Positions 10,789-20,271 of a DNA stretch of 54,167 nucleotides are shown in pieces. Source of the stretch: an uncultured Deferribacteraceae bacterium. GTDB lineage: Bacteria; Chrysiogenota; Deferribacteres; Deferribacterales; Mucispirillaceae. The stretch spans positions 1 through 54,167 of the forward strand of contig CAMRDM010000002.1 of assembly GCA_947041225.1 (NCBI GenBank). Direction: 5' to 3'. Within the stretch, counting starts at the first letter, position 1; each line of letters opens with the position of its first letter. The notes beneath the pieces are model-generated. The model saw only the letters and a list, made by a program, of their open reading frames with translations. It did not search any database and was not told the DNA's origin. The position numbers were made by a program, and so were the translations under genes.

Positions 10789-10812
10789 AGAGGATGTCGT
10801 TCAACACCCTCT
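10789..10812 (-). terminator. Intrinsic terminator for the 10872..11255 gene
   Basis: AGAGGATGTCGTTCAACACCCTCT hairpin followed on the minus strand by TTTTTTTTA. Confidence 0.5.
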
Positions 10813-10871
10813 AACTTATATTTATAATAAATTTTTCTGCTTTTAAAATTTTAACGCAAATAACCTAAATA

Positions 10872-11255
10872 TTATTTCATCATTTTGTCAGATAATATCT
10901 TTTTAAATTTGCAAGCATTCTCATTACCTAAATCACAACCTTTCTCTGATATATGTAATGCGTTATCGTAATCAACTGCTACACCCTCGCCTATCGCATA
11001 CATCATCGCAAGATTGCCACAACCATCAGGATTATTACCATCACAAGCTTTTGTATAAAACTCAACAGCTCGCTTTGAATTCTTCTCTACACCCTCACCG
11101 TTCGCATATATTAATCCAAGTTCAAAACAACTATTAGTATCACCACTCGTACACTCTTTATCATATTTAGCAACAACCTTGCTATCTGCATACGACACAG
11201 AAACATTAACTAATGCCAGAAACATAAACATAAAAACAACTGTAAAAATTCTCAT
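10872..11255 (-). CDS. Short Sel1-repeat exported protein
   Basis: Signal peptide and 2-3 Sel1 repeats. Confidence 0.85.
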   Translation of the reverse strand: MRIFTVVFMFMFLALVNVSVSYADSKVVAKYDKECTSGDTNSCFELGLIYANGEGVEKNSKRAVEFYTKACDGNNPDGCGNLAMMYAIGEGVAVDYDNALHISEKGCDLGNENACKFKKILSDKMMK

Positions 11256-11425
11256 CTAAAAACTCCCTTTACTAAAAATCATGATCTAAGTGTATACGAA
11301 ATAACATAAATTGAAAAGTGATTAATCATATAGTAAATATCAAAAAAGGATTACAAAAATCTTCTTACTTTATATTTGTAAAAAAATTGCTACTCTCAAT
11401 ACCTTAATATCTAAAAAAACTAAAA

Positions 11426-12139
11426 TTATTTACTCTCCATCTCTTCTTCTATCAATCTATAAATCTCACACCCTTCTTCATCTCTAAGATCGCAACTCTT
11501 TTTTGATAATCTTAACGCTTTATTATAATCAACTGATATATGCTCCCCTATCGCATACATCATCGCAAGATTATTGCAACTTGCAGTAAAGCCAGCATTA
11601 CATGATTTACTATAAAGCTTGCTAGCCTTTTTATAATCAGCAACTACACCTTTATTGCTCTCATATATAACTCCAAGATTGAAACAAGCTCCTGCATATC
11701 CACCATCACAAGCCTTCTCATAAAACTCTACTGCCTTCTTATAGTCGATCGGTACATCTGTACCCATCGCATACATAACACCGATCTCAAAACAGCTCTC
11801 TGGACTTCCAGCAATACACGCTTTATTAAATAACTCGACAGCTTTTTTACGGTCAACTGCTACCCCATCACCATTATAGTAACAACCACCAAGATTGTAA
11901 CAACCATCTACAACTCCACCGATACAAGCTTGTTTATATAAGTCACTCGCTTTTTTACGATCAATAGGAGCTCCATCTCCTTCAAAATACATTACTCCAA
12001 GATTAAAGCAACCTATCAAATCCCCTCCATCACAAGCCTCTGTAAATTTATCAAATAACTCTTTGTCATCTGCATGCAATACCGAAATATTAATTACAGC
12101 AAACGATAGAAACATAAAAACAATTACAAAAAATCTCAT
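11426..12139 (-). CDS. Sel1-repeat exported protein
   Basis: Signal peptide and Sel1 repeats. Confidence 0.9.
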   Translation of the reverse strand: MRFFVIVFMFLSFAVINISVLHADDKELFDKFTEACDGGDLIGCFNLGVMYFEGDGAPIDRKKASDLYKQACIGGVVDGCYNLGGCYYNGDGVAVDRKKAVELFNKACIAGSPESCFEIGVMYAMGTDVPIDYKKAVEFYEKACDGGYAGACFNLGVIYESNKGVVADYKKASKLYSKSCNAGFTASCNNLAMMYAIGEHISVDYNKALRLSKKSCDLRDEEGCEIYRLIEEEMESK

Positions 12140-12696
12140 ACTAAATCCTCTCCATAAAATACTGTGATAGCTTTATAGATAATATATCATAACTTTAAAA
12201 AGTTAATAGCTATATTTTAAACCATAAAAACTTACATCTATTTATATACGCTATATTACTCGTACCATTAAACTATTATCATATTAAAACATCAACATAA
12301 TTGACTTTTTAATCTATCTATGAAAGAATAGACTAAATTATACGATATTAGTGTTAATATTATATAATAACAATACAGGCGCGACGCAATTTTAAAGTAC
12401 GCATGATATTCCTATATTTATCTTATGCAGCACACTAGACTAAGCTTTGAGGCGCAAGATGAAAATGTTTAAAACCCGTTTCTTTTTAAAATTGTTCTAC
12501 TCTATCGTAATTATATTTCTGTTTACTGCTTTTACATTTTTAAACTCATAAATGATATAGATAAAACGTAACATAATAATATATAATTTGATATACAAAA
12601 ATATTGTCTAAAACAAATAATACAACTATACTTAAACTCAAGTTAGATAGGTTAGTTGATAATCTATATTGGCTCGAAATAAATGATGTGATAAAT

Positions 12697-13209
12697 ATGG
12701 AAATAGAAATTGAATTTAAAAATATTTTAGATATTGATAGAGACACTCAACTTAAAATTCGTAACTGGCGTAATCATGACGATGTACGCAAATATCTGTT
12801 TAATAGCAATCTTATAACTGAAGAGGAACACTTTAACTGGCTTACATCGTTAAAAAATAACGATAAAAACCTATACTTTATTGCATATAAAAAGAATACT
12901 TCTATTGGAGTTGTTAATGCTACAAAAATTGATAACATAAATAAAAGTTGTGATGTAGGTATATATTTGAATCCAGATTATTTTTTTAAAGGTTTAGGTT
13001 CGTATATATATCGCTTATTTATTGAATATATTTTTAACAACTTAAATGTAGAAAACATAAAATGCGAAGTGTTAGGGGAAAACATTGCATCTTTAAAACT
13101 GCATAGAAAAGTAGGCTTTGTAGAGGATATAAAAAGAAAAGAGATTATCCATGATAATAAAACAACTAATGTACATCTATTTGAAATATCTAAAGCTATA
13201 ACTTCTTAA
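12697..13209 (+). CDS. GNAT N-acetyltransferase (PseH/RimJ-RimL-like)
   Basis: RNWRNHDDVRKYLFNSNLITEEEHFNWL, VGIYLNPDYFFKGLGSYIYRLFIEYIF, NIASLKLHRKVGFVED. The listed ORF starts at 12604 from a TTG; the ATG at 12697 is more likely. Confidence 0.75.
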   Translation: MEIEIEFKNILDIDRDTQLKIRNWRNHDDVRKYLFNSNLITEEEHFNWLTSLKNNDKNLYFIAYKKNTSIGVVNATKIDNINKSCDVGIYLNPDYFFKGLGSYIYRLFIEYIFNNLNVENIKCEVLGENIASLKLHRKVGFVEDIKRKEIIHDNKTTNVHLFEISKAITS

Positions 13210-13285
13210 TTAAAAATTAGAGATAAAGTAAATAACTTTCTATATAACACAAATTCATTCATCTATTGATTAGAAAAGTTATATT

Positions 13286-14509
13286 CTAATCTATAATAAA
13301 ATGTTTTAATTTATTAAAAACTTTTCTTTCTGTTAACTCTTCATTGTATTTAAAATAAACTACACAGATATTATTTTCAGAACATAATTGTTTCTTTAGT
13401 ATATCTCTTTTTTTATTTTTTTCAAACCCCTCTTCTCCACCAAAAATAGATATCGGTTTATAATGTTGTTCACCCTGATATTCAATCGCTAATTTTAATT
13501 CAGGAATAAAAATATCTAACCTCTGCCTTCCTAGCCAATCTGGGCTAGCCTCTCTAATAACTTCATATTTATCGAATAACATTTTTACTGTATTAAATAA
13601 AAATGTTTCATTTACCCATCTTTCGCCAATTTTAGGATAATTTAATATCTCTCTAATCTCATTTTCAGCTTCTCTATCAATTCTTTTATTCTCTTCAATA
13701 TATTCTTCATTAAAACTATCTATCTTGCCTTTTTCTATTGCAAGTTTTTCAATATAAGCTCCATAAACAACTTTTATTTTACTACCATACATACTGCTAC
13801 AGTATGTGAATGATGGTATTTTATTAGTGCAAAAATGACAAATACCCTTTTTATAGTTTGCAGTAGAGAAAGAGTCTAGAAATTCTTTCTTATGAGTACC
13901 GATATTTATCTCCTCTTTAATTTGACTCATATAGATATAAAAACTATCTTTAAAACATTCACAAAAAAATAGATCTCTACAAACTTTGCATTCAAATTTT
14001 AACCACCAATCATATCCACCATGCATAAAATCTTGAAGTAACTCGCCATCACATAAATGATCTTTGTGAGTTGAATAAATCTCATTAAATATTTCTTTAG
14101 GAATGAAAAAAGAATTGATTCTTACTTTAAATTTATTTTTTGTCTTTAACTCTATTTTTTTTATGCGTACAGCAATAAAAACATTATTTGCATATTCAAT
14201 TTCTAAGTATTTAGTTATTGTTGGTTCATTAAGACATAATTCATCTACTTGTTTAGTTGTATTAATTGTTACCTCAACATAATGAGTTAGAAATCCTTTT
14301 TTTGATAATTCTTTTAAATTCGATGTTTTCTTTGTCTCAAAGCTTCCTAACTCTATCTTCCACTCAATTATATTATCATCTATAAGATAACTACAAAAAG
14401 ACTGTTCTATAGATGCGAGTATTATATCATTTAAGCTTTTAGATGAATTCATTTCATTATTAATATTTAATGCAAGTATCTTCTTACCAATATCTAGAGT
14501 AACATTCAT
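13286..14509 (-). CDS. Putative zinc-finger protein with C-terminal Vsr/DUF559-like PD-(D/E)XK nuclease domain
   Basis: C-terminus RQRLDIFIPELKLAIEYQGEQHYKP...KRDILKKQLCSENNICVVYFKYNE; Cys pairs CKVC...CECF and CHFC. Confidence 0.55.
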   Translation of the reverse strand: MNVTLDIGKKILALNINNEMNSSKSLNDIILASIEQSFCSYLIDDNIIEWKIELGSFETKKTSNLKELSKKGFLTHYVEVTINTTKQVDELCLNEPTITKYLEIEYANNVFIAVRIKKIELKTKNKFKVRINSFFIPKEIFNEIYSTHKDHLCDGELLQDFMHGGYDWWLKFECKVCRDLFFCECFKDSFYIYMSQIKEEINIGTHKKEFLDSFSTANYKKGICHFCTNKIPSFTYCSSMYGSKIKVVYGAYIEKLAIEKGKIDSFNEEYIEENKRIDREAENEIREILNYPKIGERWVNETFLFNTVKMLFDKYEVIREASPDWLGRQRLDIFIPELKLAIEYQGEQHYKPISIFGGEEGFEKNKKRDILKKQLCSENNICVVYFKYNEELTERKVFNKLKHFIID

Positions 14510-14685
14510 TACATGCTCCTATTTATAAGTCACAATGCTTTAGAAAACTTGGTGTATTACTTCTAAAATCACTAATCATATCTTGTATATTATAATTAAA
14601 GATTATTTAAGTTATTATAGATTGATTTCTTTTTGGAATTTCTATAACTGAATGTTACAGAAATAAACCGTATAGAGTATAAAAT

Positions 14686-14768
14686 GCCCAAGGCCGGACT
14701 TGAACCGGCACAGCCTTGCGACCGAGGGATTTTAAATCCCTTGCGTCTACCTATTCCGCCACTCGGGC
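14686..14768 (-). tRNA. tRNA-Leu(UAA)
   Basis: Reverse complement GCCCGAGTGGCGGAATAGGTAGACGCAAGGGATTTAAAATCCCTCGGTCGCAAGGCTGTGCCGGTTCAAGTCCGGCCTTGGGC: complete cloverleaf, anticodon loop TTTAAAA, long variable arm, no encoded CCA. Confidence 0.95.
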
Positions 14769-14852
14769 TGATTTTATATTCCTTACGGAAAAGTATAATT
14801 ACATAATCTTACGTTTTTGTCAATACTCTAAAAAATCTTTAGTGTATAAGCC

Positions 14853-16355
14853 ATGAAGACGTCTATTAAAAGTTGCAAAACGTCTTCAATACAAATACCT
14901 ATATATGTTGAATTACTAGATCAATATAGCACCTATGAAGATACTGCACTCATCAATCAGATGTTATATATGGATCGCCCGTTATCGATATGGGATATAA
15001 AAAATCTAACGCTTTACGATAAATCGATAAGAACATTAAGAAAGCGTTTGAACTCGCTTGTATGTAGAGGGATTTTAACAAGAACAGCACACCCTACTCT
15101 ATACAATAAATCTTATTATACGGCTAACAAAAATATCCTTATACCTACAAGCAATAAACTTGTAACCTTGATCGAATCTAAAGATATGGTACACGGCGAT
15201 TATCACTCTGCAGCTGTTATCAATCATTTCAGAGGTTTAGTATCTGCTGAGAAAGATAAGGAAACTATATCGGTAGCAGAGATATCATCTAAACTACAAA
15301 TGGATATATCTACAACATCGATCAGACGACGTATCGAGGTTTTAGAAAGATCAGGTATTTTTAAACGTAAACTTATTGGACGTGTATATGAGTATGAATT
15401 AAATAGCGATCTACTACTACAGAATTATACTCCAGAGTTGATCGCTTACGCTTCAGATAAGTTGGCAGATATTTTCACTATATACTTAGAGAATAAAAAT
15501 AAATATATCCCTAAAGGTTTAAAAGAATCATTCACACGTTTATTAGAAAACGGATACGATTTTGTATCGATAAAACATATCATCGCATATCTTGGGCTTG
15601 GTAAAAGCGATTACACAAAAAGTATCTTCACAGTAAAAAATATAAAAACGCATTATGAAGACCTTGCATATAAATCATCTAAAGAGTTATCGAAAAGAAA
15701 AGCTAACAGGTACATCTATAAACTGTTAAACGGTTTAATAAATTTCACTAATACCGTTGCTGTTGCAATAGCTCCAGTAGTTACAGCTAACGCCTCATTA
15801 GAGCATCTATTATGGTTTGAGGTAGATAAACTTGTTAATAGTCGTATCGCTCCTCTAAAGGCGTTATACAACAAGTATAGTTATAATACTGGACTTGATT
15901 ATGAAGATTTAATAAATGAATGTAAACTGTTTCTATTTAAGAAATCTAAAAATAATAATATATCTCCTGATCAAATAAAAAGTACAACTATACATGGATA
16001 TATCCGTCAATACTGTAATAGTCTGCGATCTAACTCTAGCAATGTAGAGATTGATAATATCGATCATCTACCTGCCTTAGAGTTTCAAAACGATCTACAC
16101 AGCGATATAGATAATTACGATTACGATAATGTTATGGATAAAGTATCAGACAAGTTCAAAGATATCCCTGAGAAAGCTATGGCGATTATATTAGATATGC
16201 TTGGAGCTGACGGTATCAAACTAACTCAACGTGAGGCTTCAAAGAAGTATAGCATACCGTTAAGCTCATTTAACAACTATATTAAACCGTACTTCGATGC
16301 TGTTAAGCGTATCGCAGGGATCGATATAGAAATAGAGGAACACTCCTCCTCTTAA
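14853..16355 (+). CDS. DNA-binding protein: two winged-helix-like segments followed by a sigma-factor-like C-terminal half
   Basis: wHTH-like RTLRKRLNSLVCRGILTR and STTSIRRRIEVLERSGIFKRK; sigma region 2-like NSRIAPLKALYNKYSYNTGLDYEDLINECKLFLFKKSKN; sigma region 4-like KLTQREASKKYSIPLSSFNNYIKPYFDAVKRIAG. Confidence 0.5.
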   Translation: MKTSIKSCKTSSIQIPIYVELLDQYSTYEDTALINQMLYMDRPLSIWDIKNLTLYDKSIRTLRKRLNSLVCRGILTRTAHPTLYNKSYYTANKNILIPTSNKLVTLIESKDMVHGDYHSAAVINHFRGLVSAEKDKETISVAEISSKLQMDISTTSIRRRIEVLERSGIFKRKLIGRVYEYELNSDLLLQNYTPELIAYASDKLADIFTIYLENKNKYIPKGLKESFTRLLENGYDFVSIKHIIAYLGLGKSDYTKSIFTVKNIKTHYEDLAYKSSKELSKRKANRYIYKLLNGLINFTNTVAVAIAPVVTANASLEHLLWFEVDKLVNSRIAPLKALYNKYSYNTGLDYEDLINECKLFLFKKSKNNNISPDQIKSTTIHGYIRQYCNSLRSNSSNVEIDNIDHLPALEFQNDLHSDIDNYDYDNVMDKVSDKFKDIPEKAMAIILDMLGADGIKLTQREASKKYSIPLSSFNNYIKPYFDAVKRIAGIDIEIEEHSSS

Positions 16356-16728
16356 CCGATATAGAGTAATCACCGTACCTAAAACCTATCAAACACCATT
16401 TAATTCGATAAAAATACACTCTAACAGTACCACTATATCTAAAATTAAGTATTTATCGTAAAAATCAATCTAAAAAAATAGTAAAACCACCTAAAAACAG
16501 AAAAAACAACGATTTTTATAGTATTTATTACTCTATGCACCACTTTTGACCAACTATCAACTAAAAAGCACCAACTATCCCCCATTTTTAACAGGTATAG
16601 AGAAGATTTAAGATAAAGGTATTCTTATCTTTACTAATTAAGAATGTTTAATCCATAAAAAAATATGTTGTTAATTTATACAATTCTCGAACAAGCCTCT
16701 GATATATAAGGGTGAGAGGAATTTATTT

Positions 16729-17529
16729 ATGATAGATAATAAACTAATTGATTTTACAAGTTGCGATATAGAAGAGATTAATTCTTACGTTGAATCTATA
16801 TCGAATAAATATAACCTTTCAACTGATAGCATATTAGATACTTTACAGATCATATTAAGTGAAGTTCTCACAGAAGAGTTAGGTTACAAAGTTATTGCTA
16901 AGATGAGTAGCACAACCCTTTCTATTTTTGGATCTATAAATCAACACGGTATAGAGAATGAATTTCAATTATCGTTAAATAATATTAAAAAACATCATAT
17001 CAAAAAAATCTTTCAACTGTTTCTTCAAAAATTATCAGCACAAGAAGAAGAGAAAATTTTAGAAAAATATAAGTATCTAAAAAGATCTATCGTTCAAGGC
17101 AAGATAGTGAAAAAGCATAATAATGAATACCTTGTAAGCATTATCACAAATATAACTGAAGATGAAGAAGTAGAAGTTATAGCTCATTGTAACAAAAACT
17201 CATTTTTTAAAAGTGAAACAGAAGCACTACAACCTAGTGAATTATGGTTTCAAGTAAACAATGTGAAAGTTGAAGAGTATGAAGGCGTATATAGACTAGT
17301 AATAAGTTTAACAAGAAAGAGTATGGAACTTCCTTTACAGTTCATCAAACAAACTGTCAATGATAGCACCTTAAAATTAAAAGCAATGTATCGTGCAAAC
17401 GGTATTTATAAAATAAGAACATCAAGGAAAATTCCTAAATCAACATTAGAGATACTGTACAAAGAATTTAAAGATGAGAAATTTATTTTTAAGTTAGATC
17501 AAAAAACGGTTGGTATTAATAATGGATAA
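16729..17529 (+). CDS. NusA-like protein (N-terminal domain, S1 and KH1-like region)
   Basis: By-eye alignment to NusA: N-terminal SNKYNLSTDSILDTLQIILSEVLTEELGYKV; S1-like QGKIVKKHNNEYLVSI...WFQVNNVKVEEYEGVYRLVISLTRKSMELPLQFIKQ matching NusA ITGVVKKV...[38 protein letters not shown]; then LKLKAMYRANGIYKIRTS. Confidence 0.6.
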   Translation: MIDNKLIDFTSCDIEEINSYVESISNKYNLSTDSILDTLQIILSEVLTEELGYKVIAKMSSTTLSIFGSINQHGIENEFQLSLNNIKKHHIKKIFQLFLQKLSAQEEEKILEKYKYLKRSIVQGKIVKKHNNEYLVSIITNITEDEEVEVIAHCNKNSFFKSETEALQPSELWFQVNNVKVEEYEGVYRLVISLTRKSMELPLQFIKQTVNDSTLKLKAMYRANGIYKIRTSRKIPKSTLEILYKEFKDEKFIFKLDQKTVGINNG

Positions 17530-18877
17530 AGAAAGAAACCTACAACTTGGTATGGGATATCATCTAAAACGTATAGCTGATCGTAAGGTAGTTAAAATAT
17601 CAATACCTGCAACGCACAGAACAAGTCATATGTGGGTATTTGGTACAACTCGTGTCGGTAAGACTAAATTGCTTGAGAGTATTATTGAACAAGATATACC
17701 AGCTGGTTTAAGCGTTGTTATTATCGATCCTAAAGGCGATGACGGTTTATTTTCTAAAGTTGTGCAAGTTGCTAAAAAGTGTGGCCGTCTATCTGACTTG
17801 ATGTTATTCACTCCGATCTTTCCAGAGTGTAGCGTACATTTTAATCCTCTAAAACATTTCTATATGATAGAGGAACAAGTGGCTCATATTATCTCAGGAA
17901 TTGCAGCAGGTAAAGAACCGTTTTTTAAGAATGTTGCTTATGAAGTTACTTTAGCACTTGTGATGACTGATAATTTAATTCGTGGATATGCAACTAACAA
18001 CTCTAAAACTTTAACACCGTTCTCACTCATAAATGTTCTAAATGAAATGAGCCATGAAAAGATAGGAAAACTGATCGGTAAAGTATCATCATATAACACA
18101 CCAGAGGCAACACAGCTATCAGCTAATTTAGAAAAAATCTATCAATCAGGACAAGATTATTACAATAAAGTGTCAAGCAGTTTACGTGTTGCATTAATGG
18201 AGTTATGTAACGGTAATATCGGTGAAGTTATCGGTAAAACATCTACAAATAAATTTATAGATCGTATCGAAGAAGGCAAGCCTACAATATTTGTCGTGCA
18301 GTTAGGATCAATGCTTACACGTCAAGCAGCACAGACAGCTGGCAAAGTTATTCTATCATCAATTCAAGCGTTAGTCGGAAGAAAACAAGCATCAGGTAAA
18401 AAATTATACCCACCACTTACAGTACATATAGATGAAGCACAATCTGTTTTATATCAAGGTATTGATGAGCTATTTGCAAAAGGTGGTTCAGCTGATTTGT
18501 TGTTACACGGATATTGCCAATCAGTATCACAGATGTATAAGGAGGTAAATAAAGATTACGCTCACTCTATTTTAGATAACTGTAACACTAAGATTTTCTT
18601 GAGAGTATCGGACGCTATAACATCTAAATTTGTATCAGATCACTTCGGAATGAAGGGAGGCTTTTCTCCTATGCTGAACGGTTCAGGATCGATGGGTTTT
18701 AGACAAGCAGAAGTTGAGTCAGTTAGAGCTAAAGAAGTTATGGATTTAGATCCTAGAAGATTTTATATGCTTGGATATAACGGAAATTATTACGGCATGA
18801 CTAACACCGTTTCAAAGCAAACATTAAAGATAAAATTTCCTGAAAGCAAGTTAGAAAATAATAGCAACACAGCATGA
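17510..18877 (+). CDS. traD: TraD/VirD4-type conjugative coupling ATPase
   Basis: Walker A FGTTRVGKTKLLES, Walker B VVIIDPKGDDG, LTVHIDEAQSV; TraD/TraG C-terminal layout. Confidence 0.85.
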   Translation: MVLIMDKERNLQLGMGYHLKRIADRKVVKISIPATHRTSHMWVFGTTRVGKTKLLESIIEQDIPAGLSVVIIDPKGDDGLFSKVVQVAKKCGRLSDLMLFTPIFPECSVHFNPLKHFYMIEEQVAHIISGIAAGKEPFFKNVAYEVTLALVMTDNLIRGYATNNSKTLTPFSLINVLNEMSHEKIGKLIGKVSSYNTPEATQLSANLEKIYQSGQDYYNKVSSSLRVALMELCNGNIGEVIGKTSTNKFIDRIEEGKPTIFVVQLGSMLTRQAAQTAGKVILSSIQALVGRKQASGKKLYPPLTVHIDEAQSVLYQGIDELFAKGGSADLLLHGYCQSVSQMYKEVNKDYAHSILDNCNTKIFLRVSDAITSKFVSDHFGMKGGFSPMLNGSGSMGFRQAEVESVRAKEVMDLDPRRFYMLGYNGNYYGMTNTVSKQTLKIKFPESKLENNSNTA

Positions 18878-19485
18878 TTACAGTAAGAGCAATTGTACCT
18901 CTAATTTTTCTATTGATGGCAATACTCTTACTAATAAAAACATTTGTAAGAAGTAGATCAGATGATATCGAAGTTATTGATCTAACTGATCTATGCAAAA
19001 TATGGATAGATGATCAAAGCATTGATGAAGTTCTAGCACCTATTAAAATTGAAGATAAAAGTGAAAAAGAAGAGATCGTATCAGAGGATATAATCAACAT
19101 GAGTGATTTGACAATAGAAGAGGATACAACCGTAAGCATAACAGAAAATTTTCTAAGTTTGATTAGAGAGAAAATAAATATCGTAAATAGTAGTAACGAA
19201 TTAGACGTTATTACGTTTAATGAGAGTGTTTATATTTTACGAGGCACAGTTTTAAAAATTGTAGATGAACTACATATCGATGAAGAGGTTTTAATAGCTG
19301 AATTAATAAAATGTGAGATCGCTAGATCATCATACAAGCTATATAAATATTTCTATGATGACAGTTTAAAACCTGATGTAAAAAAGACATTGGTTATTAA
19401 AATTGATGAGTGGATGGAGCAGTACGAAAGCAGAAAAGGAAACGATTTTAAAATAAAAAATATTGAAGAGGTCATCAAAAAGTAA
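18874..19485 (+). CDS. Hypothetical membrane protein of the conjugation operon
   Basis: Overlaps the end of traD; single N-terminal TM segment. Confidence 0.7.
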   Translation: MITVRAIVPLIFLLMAILLLIKTFVRSRSDDIEVIDLTDLCKIWIDDQSIDEVLAPIKIEDKSEKEEIVSEDIINMSDLTIEEDTTVSITENFLSLIREKINIVNSSNELDVITFNESVYILRGTVLKIVDELHIDEEVLIAELIKCEIARSSYKLYKYFYDDSLKPDVKKTLVIKIDEWMEQYESRKGNDFKIKNIEEVIKK

Positions 19486-20271
19486 ATGAAAAAAAATAAC
19501 AGAACTAATAACCGTAGCAGTCAGAAAATATTAATTCTACTTCCGATACTTGTAGTAGTGGTTGTTACATTAAAGCTAGTTATCGGTGGCAACAGTTCAA
19601 TCAGTATAGATAAAACTATAGAACTATTATCTAACCGTTTTGATATCGATGCAGGCTCACTATCTATATCAACTATCAAAGGTGTAGATGGTTTCTATGA
19701 AGTTGTTCTAAACACTAGCCATGAAGTTTTCTATTCAGATAAGAACGCTGAGTATATTTTTCTAGGTAGATTAATTGATAAAGACGGAAACGATGTAACA
19801 CTTATTAAAGAGCAAGAGTTAGAGAAAGGAAACGTCAAACAACTACTATCAGATATCGATTACAGTAAGGCAGTTGTGATAGGAACTGGCGATGTTAAAG
19901 TTATCGAGTTTACAGATGTTGAATGTTCTTACTGTTTAAAAGCTGAAGGTTTTTTTGATGATAGTATCGTAACAAGATATATATTCTTTTCACCTCTTAA
20001 TCCAAATAATATTACTTCAAGAGAGAAGTCGGTTCATATCTTATGTTCAGATAACCCTACTACTGCATACAAAGATATTATAAGTGGGACAGTTACAAAA
20101 CTTAATAGTTGTGAGAAAGGTAAACTACTGCTTGATGATCATCTACAATACTCAAAATCTGCATCAGTTAGAGGAACTCCACATTTTATCTTTCCTCAAG
20201 ATCACTCAATTATCATCGGTGCTGATCCTAAGATATTAGATAAGATTAAATCACTTGGTGGTAAGTCGTAA
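19486..20271 (+). CDS. Membrane-anchored DsbC/TrbB-like thioredoxin-fold protein
   Basis: KVIEFTDVECSYCLKAEGFF (CxxC), VRGTPHFIFPQDHSIIIGADP. Confidence 0.8.
   Translation: MKKNNRTNNRSSQKILILLPILVVVVVTLKLVIGGNSSISIDKTIELLSNRFDIDAGSLSISTIKGVDGFYEVVLNTSHEVFYSDKNAEYIFLGRLIDKDGNDVTLIKEQELEKGNVKQLLSDIDYSKAVVIGTGDVKVIEFTDVECSYCLKAEGFFDDSIVTRYIFFSPLNPNNITSREKSVHILCSDNPTTAYKDIISGTVTKLNSCEKGKLLLDDHLQYSKSASVRGTPHFIFPQDHSIIIGADPKILDKIKSLGGKS

Noticed and set aside
1-12139. CRISPR or minisatellite interpretation of the repeats in the left part
   Set aside because: Repeats are coding, 108-bp (36-aa) Sel1 units in frame.
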